DNA of 64,000 bases from Citrobacter sp. JGM124 (lineage in GTDB: Bacteria > Pseudomonadota > Gammaproteobacteria > Enterobacterales > Enterobacteriaceae), in NCBI RefSeq assembly GCF_018257795.1, contig NZ_JAERJD010000008.1, positions 124,001-188,000 on the forward strand, written 5' to 3'. Positions 49,412 through 57,842 of the stretch are shown here, in pieces. The position numbers and the translations under genes are program-made. Positions within the stretch are counted from its first letter, which is position 1. Every line of letters begins with the position of its first letter. The notes beneath the pieces are model-generated. The model ran no database searches and had not been told where the DNA came from. It worked only from the letters and a program-made list of their open reading frames with translations.

Positions 49412-50599
49412 TTATGCAATCCGCTGGAAACCCGCTTCCAGATCGGCGATTAAATCATCAACATTTTCCAGCCCGATATGAACCCTTACCAGTGTTCCGG
49501 TGAAATTAACCCCGCTGACGGGCCGGATTCCTGCAAGCTCTTCAGGCTGATTAGCCAAAATGAGTGATTCATAACCCCCCCAGGAGTACGCCATGGTGAA
49601 ATGGGTAAAGTTATCGAGGTAGTCAGCGTATTCTGTAGCATTGAGGCGCTTTTTCAGGATAAAAGAAAATAGCCCACTAAAACCGGTAAAGTCCCGCAGC
49701 CAATACTCATGGCCTGTACTCTCTGGCAGTGCAGGGTGATTAACTCGTTCAACCTGAGGATGTTTGGCAAGCCATTGTGCAATTTTTAGACTATTTTCTT
49801 GGTGCTGACGCAAACGTACAGCCAGCGTTCTTAAGCCGCGGCTGGTGACATAAGCCGTGTCTGCATCAACCATTTGGCCCAATAAATAGGCATTCTCGCG
49901 AAGGGTATCCCAGCATCGGGCATTCGACACCGCAGTGCCGATCATGGCATCAGAGTGTCCGACTAAATATTTAGTCCCGGACTGGATAGAAATATCAATA
50001 TCAAAATCAAGCGCTTTAAATAGCACCCCGGCAGCCCATGAGTTATCCATAATAATCACCGCCTCTGGTGCAACGCGGCGTACCGCCTGAACAATGGCAG
50101 GAATATCACAAACTTCCATAGTGATTGAACCCGGGGACTCAAGAAAAACAATTCGGGTGTTGGGTTGAACCAACTCGGCTATGTCGGCACCTTTCATTGG
50201 GTCAAACCACGTCGTGGTAATACCGAGCCTGGCAAGAATACCGCGAGAAAAGTCCTGGGTGGGTTGGTAAGCGCTTTCTGTCACCAGGATATTATCCCCT
50301 TGCTCCACAAAGGCTAAAATAGTGTTAGCGATGGCGGCCGCGCCGCAAGGAAAGAGCGCGCATCCTGCCCCCCCTTCTAATTCGCACATCGCTTCTTGCA
50401 GGGAAAAGTGCGTGAGCGTACCACGACGCCCATAAAACAGCTCTCCCTGTGCCCGTTTCTGAGTTGCCAGTTTTTTCTCTGCGACACTTTCGAAGACTAA
50501 AGATGAAGCCCGCTGAATAACCGTGTTGACTGAACCATGGGTAAATTTTTTTCTGCGCCCGGCGTTAACCAGCGTTGTTTCAATATGCTTTTCAGCCAT
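49412..50599 (-). CDS. metC: Cystathionine beta-lyase MetC
   Basis: MetC cleaves cystathionine to homocysteine, pyruvate and ammonia in methionine synthesis. From the ATG at 50599 the product is 395 residues, as in E. coli. PLP is held by the lysine in [14 protein letters not shown] and stacked by the tyrosine in [28 protein letters not shown] gives the Asp contacting the pyridine nitrogen. A Met codon five residues upstream lies against the MetJ operator, so it is less likely to be the start. Divergent from exbB, as in E. coli. Confidence 0.97.
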   Translation of the reverse strand: MAEKHIETTLVNAGRRKKFTHGSVNTVIQRASSLVFESVAEKKLATQKRAQGELFYGRRGTLTHFSLQEAMCELEGGAGCALFPCGAAAIANTILAFVEQGDNILVTESAYQPTQDFSRGILARLGITTTWFDPMKGADIAELVQPNTRIVFLESPGSITMEVCDIPAIVQAVRRVAPEAVIIMDNSWAAGVLFKALDFDIDISIQSGTKYLVGHSDAMIGTAVSNARCWDTLRENAYLLGQMVDADTAYVTSRGLRTLAVRLRQHQENSLKIAQWLAKHPQVERVNHPALPESTGHEYWLRDFTGFSGLFSFILKKRLNATEYADYLDNFTHFTMAYSWGGYESLILANQPEELAGIRPVSGVNFTGTLVRVHIGLENVDDLIADLEAGFQRIA

Positions 50600-50616
50600 G
50601 TTAGCTTGCCCCATTT

Positions 50617-50632
50617 AACCATCTGGATGTCT
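50617..50632 (-). promoter_or_regulatory. MetJ operator (met boxes) of metC
   Basis: Read on the metC strand: AGACATCC followed by AGATGGTT, two adjacent 8-bp boxes resembling the consensus AGACGTCT. The first box is, from memory, the same as in the E. coli metC operator. It ends 17 bp before the chosen start codon. Confidence 0.55.
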
Positions 50633-50774
50633 AAACATAACTTAGCATGGTTTTTGCTGGTTTCATCATGGCATTTTTTCAGGTTAGAAAAATAATGCCA
50701 TTCCCGGTTTTTTGTTGATGATTATTTAAGCCTATAAAAAACAGGAACTCTCATAATGAATACGTAAATAGTAA

Positions 50775-50789
50775 TGAGAACTACTATCA
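50775..50789 (+). promoter_or_regulatory. Fur box of exbBD
   Basis: TGAGAACTACTATCA matches the 7-1-7 Fur core TGATAATNATTATCA at 11 of 14 informative positions. It lies 67 bp before the exbB start, where E. coli exbB also carries a Fur site; iron should repress the operon. Confidence 0.75.
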
Positions 50790-50855
50790 ATTCAGCTTAT
50801 TTTTGCTATATTAGTGCTCAGTATTCGTGTCTATTTTTTTGCTGGAGCGTAAGAC

Positions 50856-51590
50856 GTGACAAGTGATTTGATGCAGACGGATTTATCCGTTTGGGGTATG
50901 TATAGCCATGCCGACATCGTCGTAAAGCTGGTGATGATTGGTCTGATATTGGCATCGGTGGTGACGTGGTCCATTTTCTTTAGAAAAGTGACGATGCTGA
51001 TTGCCTACAACCGCCGCTTGAAGCGTGAACAACAGCAACTGGCTGGTGTGCGTTCTTTAAATGAAGCCAGTGATATTGCAAAAGCATTCGATGGGAACAG
51101 TATCAGTGTGATACTGATTGGCGAAGCGCAAAACGAGCGTGAGTTATCTCAGGGAAGTGACGACAACGAAGGCATTAAAGAGCGCACCGGTTTCCGTCTG
51201 GAGCGTCGTGTTGCGGGTGTCGGACGCTACTTGGGTCGTGGTAATGGTTTCCTCGCCACTATCGGGGCTATCTCACCTTTTGTCGGCTTGTTTGGTACCG
51301 TCTGGGGTATCATGAACAGTTTTATCGGGATTGCTCAGTCACAGACAACTAACCTTGCGGTGGTTGCTCCTGGTATCGCAGAAGCATTGCTGGCAACGGC
51401 TATTGGCCTGGTGGCAGCGATTCCTGCCGTCGTTATCTATAACGTCTTTGCCCGCATGATAGGCAACTTTAAAGCGGGATTGGGGGATGTCGCAGCCCAA
51501 GTGTTGCTGCTTCAGAGCCGTGATCTTGATTTGGCCGCGAGTGCTGAAGTTCCCTCAGTAAGAACAGCGCAACAATTACGAGCAGGTTGA
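50856..51590 (+). CDS. exbB: TonB-complex proton channel subunit ExbB
   Basis: ExbB pentamers with ExbD use the proton motive force to energise TonB. The 244-residue protein has the same length as in E. coli, three transmembrane helices (about 18-40, 130-152 and 175-198) and the conserved cytoplasmic loop ELSQGSDDNEGIKERTGFRLERR. The start is GTG (residues VTSDLMQTDLSVWGMYSHAD), with GGAG eight bases upstream. exbD begins six bases after the stop. Confidence 0.97.
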   Translation: MTSDLMQTDLSVWGMYSHADIVVKLVMIGLILASVVTWSIFFRKVTMLIAYNRRLKREQQQLAGVRSLNEASDIAKAFDGNSISVILIGEAQNERELSQGSDDNEGIKERTGFRLERRVAGVGRYLGRGNGFLATIGAISPFVGLFGTVWGIMNSFIGIAQSQTTNLAVVAPGIAEALLATAIGLVAAIPAVVIYNVFARMIGNFKAGLGDVAAQVLLLQSRDLDLAASAEVPSVRTAQQLRAG

Positions 51591-51596
51591 TACGTT

Positions 51597-52025
51597 ATGG
51601 CTATGCGCATGAACGAAGAGCTGGATGACAGCGGTGAAATGCATGAGATTAACGTAACGCCATTTATCGATGTTATGTTGGTGCTGCTGATAATCTTTAT
51701 GGTTGCCGCCCCTCTGGCTACGGTCGATGTCAAAGTGAACCTGCCCGCATCCACAAGCGAACCGCAGCCGCGTCCAGAAAAACCGGTCTATTTGTCGGTA
51801 AAAGCTGATCGCGAGATGTTCATTGGTAATGATCAGGTAACAAAAGAAACCATGGTCGAAGCGCTGACCGCGGCAACCGACGGCAAAAAAGACACCACTA
51901 TTTTCTTCCGTGCTGATAAAACAGTAGATTACGCAACTCTGATGGAAGTGATGGATATCCTGCATAAGGCTGGTTATCTCAAAATTGGCCTTGTTGGCCA
52001 GGAAACCACAGCCGCTGCAAATTAG
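51597..52025 (+). CDS. exbD: TonB-complex proton channel subunit ExbD
   Basis: A 142-residue protein with a short cytoplasmic N-terminus, a single transmembrane helix (about 23-43, FIDVMLVLLIIFMVAAPLA) containing the proton-carrying Asp (Asp25 in E. coli numbering) and a periplasmic domain that contacts TonB. Second gene of the exbBD operon, followed by a terminator. Confidence 0.97.
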   Translation: MAMRMNEELDDSGEMHEINVTPFIDVMLVLLIIFMVAAPLATVDVKVNLPASTSEPQPRPEKPVYLSVKADREMFIGNDQVTKETMVEALTAATDGKKDTTIFFRADKTVDYATLMEVMDILHKAGYLKIGLVGQETTAAAN

Positions 52026-52033
52026 GCCGTTTA

Positions 52034-52071
52034 CCTCCTCTCCTGCCGGGGAGGAGGGCCTTTCTCTCTTA
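52034..52071 (+). terminator. Intrinsic terminator of exbBD
   Basis: CCTCCTCTCC / GGGGAGGAGG (one G-T pair), 4-nt loop, then GCCTTTCTCTCTT. Nine bases after the exbD stop. Confidence 0.8.
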
Positions 52072-52104
52072 TATCTCTTACTTGAAGGCTTTTCAACGCC
52101 GCGT

Positions 52105-52497
52105 TCAGAGCAGTGATCCCTGCCAGCTACCATCCGCCAGTCGACGTGTTATGGTGAGAGTCTCCGCCTCTTCAGCCTTGATTCGCTGATAGTGTTTTTC
52201 AAGCAGTTCAAGAATCTTTGCTTCTTGTGTTGGGTTCGCTTTCACAACGGTTGCGAGGACCAGACCATAAATTTCTTCTTTAACCCGCAATGGGTGGATA
52301 TCCCGGCGATTCATCCACTTCAAGTTTACCAGCGCAGAGGGAATAGGGGTTATTTCCTGGGTTTGCCTGGTGATATTTGCATTCCTGAAATCAACCAGTG
52401 CAGCAATATTGGCTGTTAACTGACATTCAGCATCGCTGCTATCCACAGTATCAACAGTGTTTTCAGATAACGGTATACATGTCACTTGATCACCCAT
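52105..52497 (-). CDS. Small protein of unknown function, second gene of a two-gene unit
   Basis: I do not recognise this 130-residue soluble protein. It has an acidic N-terminal third (VDTVDSSDAE) and a basic, well-structured-looking core around LVNLKWMNRRDIHPLRVKEEIYGLVLATVV followed by a charged helix. There is no signal peptide or membrane helix. I use the ATG at 52497, with AAGGAT eight bases upstream; it starts four bases after the stop of the gene at 52502-52891, so the two form an operon. It converges on exbD. Confidence 0.7.
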   Translation of the reverse strand: MGDQVTCIPLSENTVDTVDSSDAECQLTANIAALVDFRNANITRQTQEITPIPSALVNLKWMNRRDIHPLRVKEEIYGLVLATVVKANPTQEAKILELLEKHYQRIKAEEAETLTITRRLADGSWQGSLL

Positions 52498-52501
52498 CGT
52501 T

Positions 52502-52891
52502 TTATCCTTCAAATGAGTAATATAACGGCCAATTTTTTTCCTGCGTTAACTGATTTATCCAAATATCTTGTTGTTTACTGATGATAACGTCTGTTTTGTC
52601 ATTCAATAATTCGTTTAACTGCTCCAGGCTTATTGCCCCATCAGCGACCAGTTCGGTAATCACGTTATACAACGTTTCTATTCTAACGGCAGACAGTAGA
52701 CGTGCCTTGATATGTTGGTCGGTCTCTTCAAGAAGTCTGTTGCGTGACTGGCCAGCATAATGGCTGCCACTCAGAATTTTTTTTTCTAATGATAACAATC
52801 TGTCGTTAATGGTATCGTCAACGATGGCCTTTCCTGCATTGTCATTGTTCGCGACAGCGAAAGGTTGTTTGATAAACGAGTCGGGTAACAT
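52502..52891 (-). CDS. Small helical protein of unknown function, first gene of a two-gene unit
   Basis: I do not recognise this 129-residue protein. After a short N-terminus it is predicted helical and charged by eye (NDRLLSLEKKILSGS; RIETLYNVITELV; LEQLNELLNDKTDVI) with an aromatic end (NWPLYYSFEG). No signal or membrane helix. AAGGAT lies eight bases before the ATG, a strong site. It is divergent from the membrane-anchored gene at 52985 across 93 bp. Confidence 0.7.
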   Translation of the reverse strand: MLPDSFIKQPFAVANNDNAGKAIVDDTINDRLLSLEKKILSGSHYAGQSRNRLLEETDQHIKARLLSAVRIETLYNVITELVADGAISLEQLNELLNDKTDVIISKQQDIWINQLTQEKNWPLYYSFEG

Positions 52892-52984
52892 TTAATGTAA
52901 TCCTTTGCTATCTAAAAAAAATTCAGTATCGTAAGCCTACGACAGGATGCACTAAAACCTAAATAAAAAAAACAGACTTTACTT

Positions 52985-53515
52985 ATGAACACTTTATTGA
53001 ATTTCATATTAGCAGCAGCCATTTTGCTTTGTGTAGTGTTAGTTTTTCGCAGTATGCGCAGCAGCAATAATAAACGTGATGATAAAGTCTATGATAAATT
53101 GCCTCCGCTCATTCGGGACGAGCGTGAAGACCATTTCGGCTTGTTGATGTCACAGATCACACCCATGTTCTATTGGCGAGTGCACAATGAGTATGTTGAT
53201 TTTATACAAGCAACAATAAAAAAAATGAGTATTGATGACATTGTCTCACAGCCAGAATTATTCAATGCTCAACGTCGCTGCAGTGACTTAAATTCAGCAG
53301 TGTATCGGTATTATGATAATATAAAAAAGCGTTGCGCAGATGGCGAAAAAGTTTCAGTTTCAGATATTGAAGTGATTAATTTACGCCAGTGCTTTAATGA
53401 ACTAAGTGGTAAAGCCTATCCTGAGTTAGTGGCATTGATTTGGCCAGAGTATCAGTGCCCCGCTATCATTCGTGAAAATATCATTGCTGGAGCCCGTCCC
53501 GGGGGGAAAGAGTAA
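52985..53515 (+). CDS. Membrane-anchored protein of unknown function
   Basis: I do not recognise this 176-residue protein. Residues about 4-21 form one hydrophobic helix (LLNFILAAAILLCVVLVF) followed by RSMRSSNNKR, so the rest should face the cytoplasm. The remaining 140 residues are charged and helical (HNEYVDFIQATIKKMSIDDI; NLRQCFNELSGKAYPELVALIWP) with two spaced cysteines. There is no lipobox. It stands opposite the two small genes to its left and may work with them. Confidence 0.68.
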   Translation: MNTLLNFILAAAILLCVVLVFRSMRSSNNKRDDKVYDKLPPLIRDEREDHFGLLMSQITPMFYWRVHNEYVDFIQATIKKMSIDDIVSQPELFNAQRRCSDLNSAVYRYYDNIKKRCADGEKVSVSDIEVINLRQCFNELSGKAYPELVALIWPEYQCPAIIRENIIAGARPGGKE

Positions 53516-53944
53516 GTCGTTTCCCGGGTGAGTGATCCATGCTTATCAGTTAGCAGGCATGCTTATGACGGCTTTTTATCTGCGGCCCCTTGAATAACGA
53601 TTCAATCGCTTACTTGTGATGATATGGCTGAATTCAGAAGGTATCTGGTGACTGGATTTCAGCTTGTCAGGGCTGTCTGTCGTAACTCAATTATCATGAT
53701 GGTTATCATTAATTCCTCATTCCTTATCTATCAACATATTAGCTGAGAATATATTTTAGTGAAATATTCTGGTTATCAGAAATGATTTTGTGATAATGAA
53801 TTTTAGTGATCCAGTCGTGCATATTCATGCTGTGCTCAATGATAGTCAAAGGTCATTGTGCCGTGGTATGATTTACGGGAATAATCTCAGTGATATTTTT
53901 TATATCAAGGCTATGATTGCTATATAATAATCGAGGGAGTGTAA
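53516..53944. other. AT-rich intergenic region upstream of the acylase gene
   Basis: 429 bp with no gene I can support. It includes two copies of CATGCTTAT (53537-53570 region) and, near its right end, a palindrome and -10 hexamer for the next gene. Confidence 0.5.
53891..53928 (+). promoter_or_regulatory. Palindromic operator and promoter of the acylase gene
   Basis: TGATAT-N5-ATATCA (53891-53907) is a perfect dyad with an A/T centre; TATAAT lies at 53923-53928. The dyad covers the -35 region, where no good hexamer is seen, which fits control by a dimeric regulator. Which one is unknown; the spacing is wrong for FNR (TTGAT-N4-ATCAA). Confidence 0.45.
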
Positions 53945-55033
53945 ATGAAAGTTAATCAGATATTGAATTGTATGTTGTCAGCATTATTAGTAACCTCATT
54001 GTCCAGTGCTGCCTGTTCAAGCCTGGCGATTACGGATAAGCAGAACAATATTTATCATGGCAGAACACTGGAACTAAGTGCTGATTTGCCATCATGGCTT
54101 ACCTATTACCCCAAGAATACACATTTTCAAAAGAAGACTCCTGATGGTAAAAATGGCATCAGCTATGACTCCAAATATGAAATTCTTGCCATTAGCACAG
54201 AAGTTTATTTCGATGGTGATGACCACAATATTTTTCAAGGTTTAAACAGTGGTGGATTATCTTTCAGCGCGAATATGGTGCCTGAAGCGAATCTGATCAC
54301 GCCAGAAGAAAAGTATTATGATAAAACCATTCCCGTTACCGCCATTGGCGAATGGGCACTGTCAAATTTTTCCACTGTTGAAGAAGTAAAAAAAGCGGTA
54401 GAGAATGGCTATTTTTGGGCACCTGTGCTGAAAAACTTCGGCAACGTAAAATCACCACTGCACTATGCCTTTTATGATAAAAAAGGTGGCAGTATTGTCG
54501 TTGAAGCATTAAACGGTAAACTGCATGTCTACGATAACCCGACCCGTGCTATGACCAATGGCCCTGATTTCCCATGGCATCTGACAAACTTAAACAATTA
54601 TACTCAATTAACTAATGTTGACAGGTCATCTTCAAAACTGGGGAATATTCAGGTAACACAGCCTGATAGTGGTATTGCCAGTTCGGATTTACCGTCTTCA
54701 GATACCTCCGTCGGGCGTTTCATTCGCGCAGTTTATTATTCATCTTATGCACTCAAAGGTGATTCTCCTGCTGAGGCGATGAATACTTTAGCTCATATTA
54801 TGAATCGCTTTGATCGTACTAAAAATATTACGGTTGATACCATCAGTGAAAGTCAAACTGTCAATGCCAAACCAGAATCAGAGTATACCGTCTGGACGAG
54901 CCTGTCTGATTTGACTAACGGGAAAATGATGATCAGAGGCTATAAAGATATTAATTATTCAGAGTATTCACTGGCTCAATATAAAAATTCAACTAAACCA
55001 GTATTTGAGAAAATCGATACTCTCAAGAAATAA
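53945..55033 (+). CDS. Secreted linear amide hydrolase (choloylglycine hydrolase/penicillin V acylase family)
   Basis: A 362-residue periplasmic Ntn-hydrolase. Members cleave penicillin V, conjugated bile salts or N-acyl homoserine lactones. The first 23 residues are a signal peptide ending SSAA; cleavage there frees Cys24, which is the N-terminal nucleophile, followed by SSLAITDKQNNIYHGRTLEL with the conserved Arg of the active site. NMVPEANL and the late ASDTSVGRFIRAVYY-type segment also fit. Gram-negative members (for example in Pectobacterium and Agrobacterium) degrade quorum signals. GGGAG precedes the ATG. Which amide it cleaves cannot be told from sequence alone. Confidence 0.88.
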   Translation: MKVNQILNCMLSALLVTSLSSAACSSLAITDKQNNIYHGRTLELSADLPSWLTYYPKNTHFQKKTPDGKNGISYDSKYEILAISTEVYFDGDDHNIFQGLNSGGLSFSANMVPEANLITPEEKYYDKTIPVTAIGEWALSNFSTVEEVKKAVENGYFWAPVLKNFGNVKSPLHYAFYDKKGGSIVVEALNGKLHVYDNPTRAMTNGPDFPWHLTNLNNYTQLTNVDRSSSKLGNIQVTQPDSGIASSDLPSSDTSVGRFIRAVYYSSYALKGDSPAEAMNTLAHIMNRFDRTKNITVDTISESQTVNAKPESEYTVWTSLSDLTNGKMMIRGYKDINYSEYSLAQYKNSTKPVFEKIDTLKK

Positions 55034-55053
55034 AATCATTATTTTATGACTCA

Positions 55054-55081
55054 GGGCAGGAGCATTCCTGCCCATTTTTTA
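55054..55081 (+). terminator. Intrinsic terminator of the acylase gene
   Basis: GGGCAGGA, a 4-nt loop, TCCTGCCC, then a T-run; 20 bp after the stop and between convergent genes. Confidence 0.9.
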
Positions 55082-55112
55082 CTGGGCATTCAATTTTTGT
55101 GAATCATTTTTA

Positions 55113-56021
55113 TTATGCGGTAAAACTGACCCCAGTACTCTCACACAATTCTTTGAGTACGAATTCCAGCGCTCTGTACTCTTCTGCCAGTAGATCCAGT
55201 TGAGGTAAGCGCATATGGCTTTCATGCAGGCCACGCATTTTCAGCGCCGCCTTGAATATTGCCATGTTGGAACCTGATTTCAGTGTATCGCTAAATTTCA
55301 CACAGACTGATTGCCAATGTTTTGCCGCTTTTAGATCATGGTTAATATAGGCGCGGTACATATTGACGAACGGCTCAGGGAAGACACAAGCGCAGCCCGA
55401 TACCGTGCCATCACAGCCTGCATCAAGGTAGCCCAGGAAGAATTTATCGTAGCCATGCAGGACCGAAAAGTTATCAGTAACGGCAAGATAACCCAGGGTG
55501 GTATTGTTGTCAGCGAAACTGTATTTAATACCAATCACGTTCTTACACTGTTGCTGAATGCGGGCCACAACTTCTGGTTTTAAATTATTGGCCGCACACT
55601 GGGGGATGTTGTACAGATAAACTGGATAGTCCGCAGGTAAACTATTAGCTACAGTAACAAAGAAATTCTCCAACTCACGATCGCTTGCTGAGAAGAATTG
55701 AGGTGTCACCACGCCAACCCCATCCGCACCCGCACTGGCGGCGTGCCGGGCTAAGGCAATTGTTTCTTTTAATGTCATGGCCCCTACATGAATGAAGACA
55801 GGGAGACGCCCCTTGGCGGTGTTAATCACTGTCTCCGCCACAGTCTTTCGCTCTTCGACTGATAAACGCAGCATTTCTCCTGTGGTACCACAGGGGTAAA
55901 GGCAACTGACCCCTTTGGAGATTAGCATCTCTGTTAATGCAGCGAGTGCGTTAACATCCACATTATCATTTACATCAAACGGTGTGGTCATTGCCACAGT
56001 AACACCAAAAAGTTTTTTCAT
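55113..56021 (-). CDS. DapA/NanA-family aldolase (dihydrodipicolinate synthase superfamily)
   Basis: A 302-residue class I lyase. The Schiff-base lysine is Lys166 in VIGIKYSFAD, the catalytic tyrosine is Tyr137 in YLYNIP, and GTTGE (45-49) is the pyruvate-carboxylate loop. Members act on pyruvate plus an aldehyde, or dehydrate keto-deoxy sugar acids. It is not DapA itself: it is last in a catabolic cluster, 14 bp after dhaL, below a carboxylate transporter and a kinase. It probably cleaves or forms a 2-keto acid in that pathway; the substrate is unknown. Confidence 0.88.
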   Translation of the reverse strand: MKKLFGVTVAMTTPFDVNDNVDVNALAALTEMLISKGVSCLYPCGTTGEMLRLSVEERKTVAETVINTAKGRLPVFIHVGAMTLKETIALARHAASAGADGVGVVTPQFFSASDRELENFFVTVANSLPADYPVYLYNIPQCAANNLKPEVVARIQQQCKNVIGIKYSFADNNTTLGYLAVTDNFSVLHGYDKFFLGYLDAGCDGTVSGCACVFPEPFVNMYRAYINHDLKAAKHWQSVCVKFSDTLKSGSNMAIFKAALKMRGLHESHMRLPQLDLLAEEYRALEFVLKELCESTGVSFTA

Positions 56022-56035
56022 AATTAGACCTTTAA

Positions 56036-56644
56036 TTAAATAGCTTCAACAATCACTTTAATAGCCAGCATGCCCGGGTCATCTAGCCCAATAGACTTTT
56101 CAGGGAACATACGAGCCCGTCCCAATTGATTGGGTTTTTGGCGGAATTCATCCAATGTGTTATTCACGCTGGAAATAGCGGTAGTTTTTAATTCACTGTC
56201 AGCAAGGTAAGGTGTAAGGGCTTCAGACAATTGGTAGAGAATATCCAGCACAGATTTTTGCCCTAGCTCCCCTTTACCGCGTGACATCATGCTGTGGTAA
56301 GCTGTGGTGAGCAGGGGGGCAATGTCACTGGTCGTTATCGCGTTCAGCTGTTTTTCTTTACAGTATTTTGCCATGGCCATAAATGCGGTGGCTTGCAATG
56401 TACCGAAAGAAGAAGCGCAGGCTTTTTGCAAAGATTTACTGCACTGGAATAGGGACTGACTCAGGCTATCTGGCCAGTTCGCTGCGTCTTCAGCAATTTG
56501 TCGCCAGCCTTTATCCATGGTGAGGCCTAAATCACCATCACCCAGGCGGCTATCTGCCTCACACAGCATCGTCTGGGATTGCTGACAAGCGGTGGCGATA
56601 CGCTGACAAGCCAGTTTCAAATCATTCACAGTAAAAGTAGCCAT
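56036..56644 (-). CDS. dhaL: DhaL-type kinase subunit (ADP-binding)
   Basis: A 202-residue all-helical nucleotide-binding subunit of the dihydroxyacetone kinase family. Asp31, Asp36 and Asp38 in CEADSRLGDGDLG match the Mg-ADP ligands of E. coli DhaL (30, 35, 37). It starts two bases after the dhaK stop with GGAGGG inside the dhaK end, so the two are coupled. No PTS phosphotransfer protein DhaM is encoded nearby; this pair may be ATP-dependent, as in related sugar-ketose kinases, or borrow a phosphoryl donor from elsewhere. Confidence 0.9.
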   Translation of the reverse strand: MATFTVNDLKLACQRIATACQQSQTMLCEADSRLGDGDLGLTMDKGWRQIAEDAANWPDSLSQSLFQCSKSLQKACASSFGTLQATAFMAMAKYCKEKQLNAITTSDIAPLLTTAYHSMMSRGKGELGQKSVLDILYQLSEALTPYLADSELKTTAISSVNNTLDEFRQKPNQLGRARMFPEKSIGLDDPGMLAIKVIVEAI

Positions 56645-56646
56645 GA

Positions 56647-57642
56647 TCACACCCTCCAGAATGCGCAATGGGCGGGGGCATTCATCAGCCGTTCAAGTTC
56701 ATCATCGAGCTTGCACAGTGTCAGGCTGGCGCCTGTCATCTCCATTGATGTGGCATACCGACCAACCAATGGCTGGACAATACGCGTACCTTTGGCATGA
56801 ATCAGTTGTTCAATTTTTTGATAGAGAATGTAGAGTTCTTCAAGAGGCGTCGCGCCCAGTGAGTTAACGAGTACAGAAACAACATCCCCCTTTTTTAGCT
56901 GGAGTTCATCTTGTAGACGCTCAAACATTTCCCCGGCAATGTCATCCGCTGAACGTAATGCAGCGCGCCAGATCCCAGGCTCACCATGAATACCCATGCC
57001 CATTTCCATTTCATTGTCACCGATATCAAAAGTCGGATGACCAACAGCGGGTAATACACAGGAAGTGAGCGCACACCCAATAGTACGGGTGTTTGCCATG
57101 GTGGAGGTGGCAATACGGGTCACCTCCTCAAGGGAGGCTCCTTCCTCGGCTTTGGCCCCGGCCAATTTAAAACCGTAGATCATTCCGGCAACGCCACGGC
57201 GCTTTTCCGCTTCATGGACAGCCGCAGAGGCAATATCATCGGTGGCTAGCACGGTGGTGCAGCGGATGTCATTTTCAAAATCGACTGTTTCGGATGCCAT
57301 ATCAAAATTCATGACATCACCACCGTAATTACCATACAGTAGTAAAACGCCCTGACCATTATCGGCGGCACGAATTGTATCTGCCATCAGTTCTGCAGAA
57401 GGGGATGCGAAGACATCCCCCACCGCCGCTGCGTCCAGTAACCCTTCCCCAACGTAGCCAGTGAAGACGGGTAAATGGCCTGAACCCCCACCGGTAACAA
57501 TACCGACTTTATTCGTATTGGTTTTTTTTGCCCGCGTAATTAAACGTGGCTGTGGCTGATGATAAATATGGCTATGAGCCGCGCACAACCCTGCCAGGGC
57601 TTCATCAACATAAGATTCTGATGTATTCAATATTTTTTTCAT
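56647..57642 (-). CDS. dhaK: DhaK-type kinase subunit (substrate-binding)
   Basis: A 331-residue DhaK fold protein. GGGSGH (51-56) binds the phosphate end of the substrate and His219 in GMGIHGEPG is the histidine that forms a covalent hemiaminal with a ketone, so the substrate is a short ketose or keto acid. Relatives in the family phosphorylate dihydroxyacetone, erythrulose or apulose; which one applies here is open. It is first after a 200-bp gap below tctA and may have its own promoter. Confidence 0.9.
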   Translation of the reverse strand: MKKILNTSESYVDEALAGLCAAHSHIYHQPQPRLITRAKKTNTNKVGIVTGGGSGHLPVFTGYVGEGLLDAAAVGDVFASPSAELMADTIRAADNGQGVLLLYGNYGGDVMNFDMASETVDFENDIRCTTVLATDDIASAAVHEAEKRRGVAGMIYGFKLAGAKAEEGASLEEVTRIATSTMANTRTIGCALTSCVLPAVGHPTFDIGDNEMEMGMGIHGEPGIWRAALRSADDIAGEMFERLQDELQLKKGDVVSVLVNSLGATPLEELYILYQKIEQLIHAKGTRIVQPLVGRYATSMEMTGASLTLCKLDDELERLMNAPAHCAFWRV

Positions 57643-57842
57643 ACATATTTCCCGACGTTAAATCAATCGACGATGCGTGGTTTATATATCCGTAATATTG
57701 CAAATGACTTTTATTTAAAATAGTGAGGCATCTCATTCCCTGTATGTCCCGGTAATTCACTTTTCATCCTTCAGTAAAAGAAATAATGCCGACTGTTCAA
57801 TTTAGCCTGTAGCCAAATGCTATGATCTTTAGTGTTGTTATA

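Noticed and set aside
51576-52133. 185-codon minus-strand open frame opposite exbD
   Set aside because: Shadow of exbD and its terminator; Cys/His-rich composition with no known fold.
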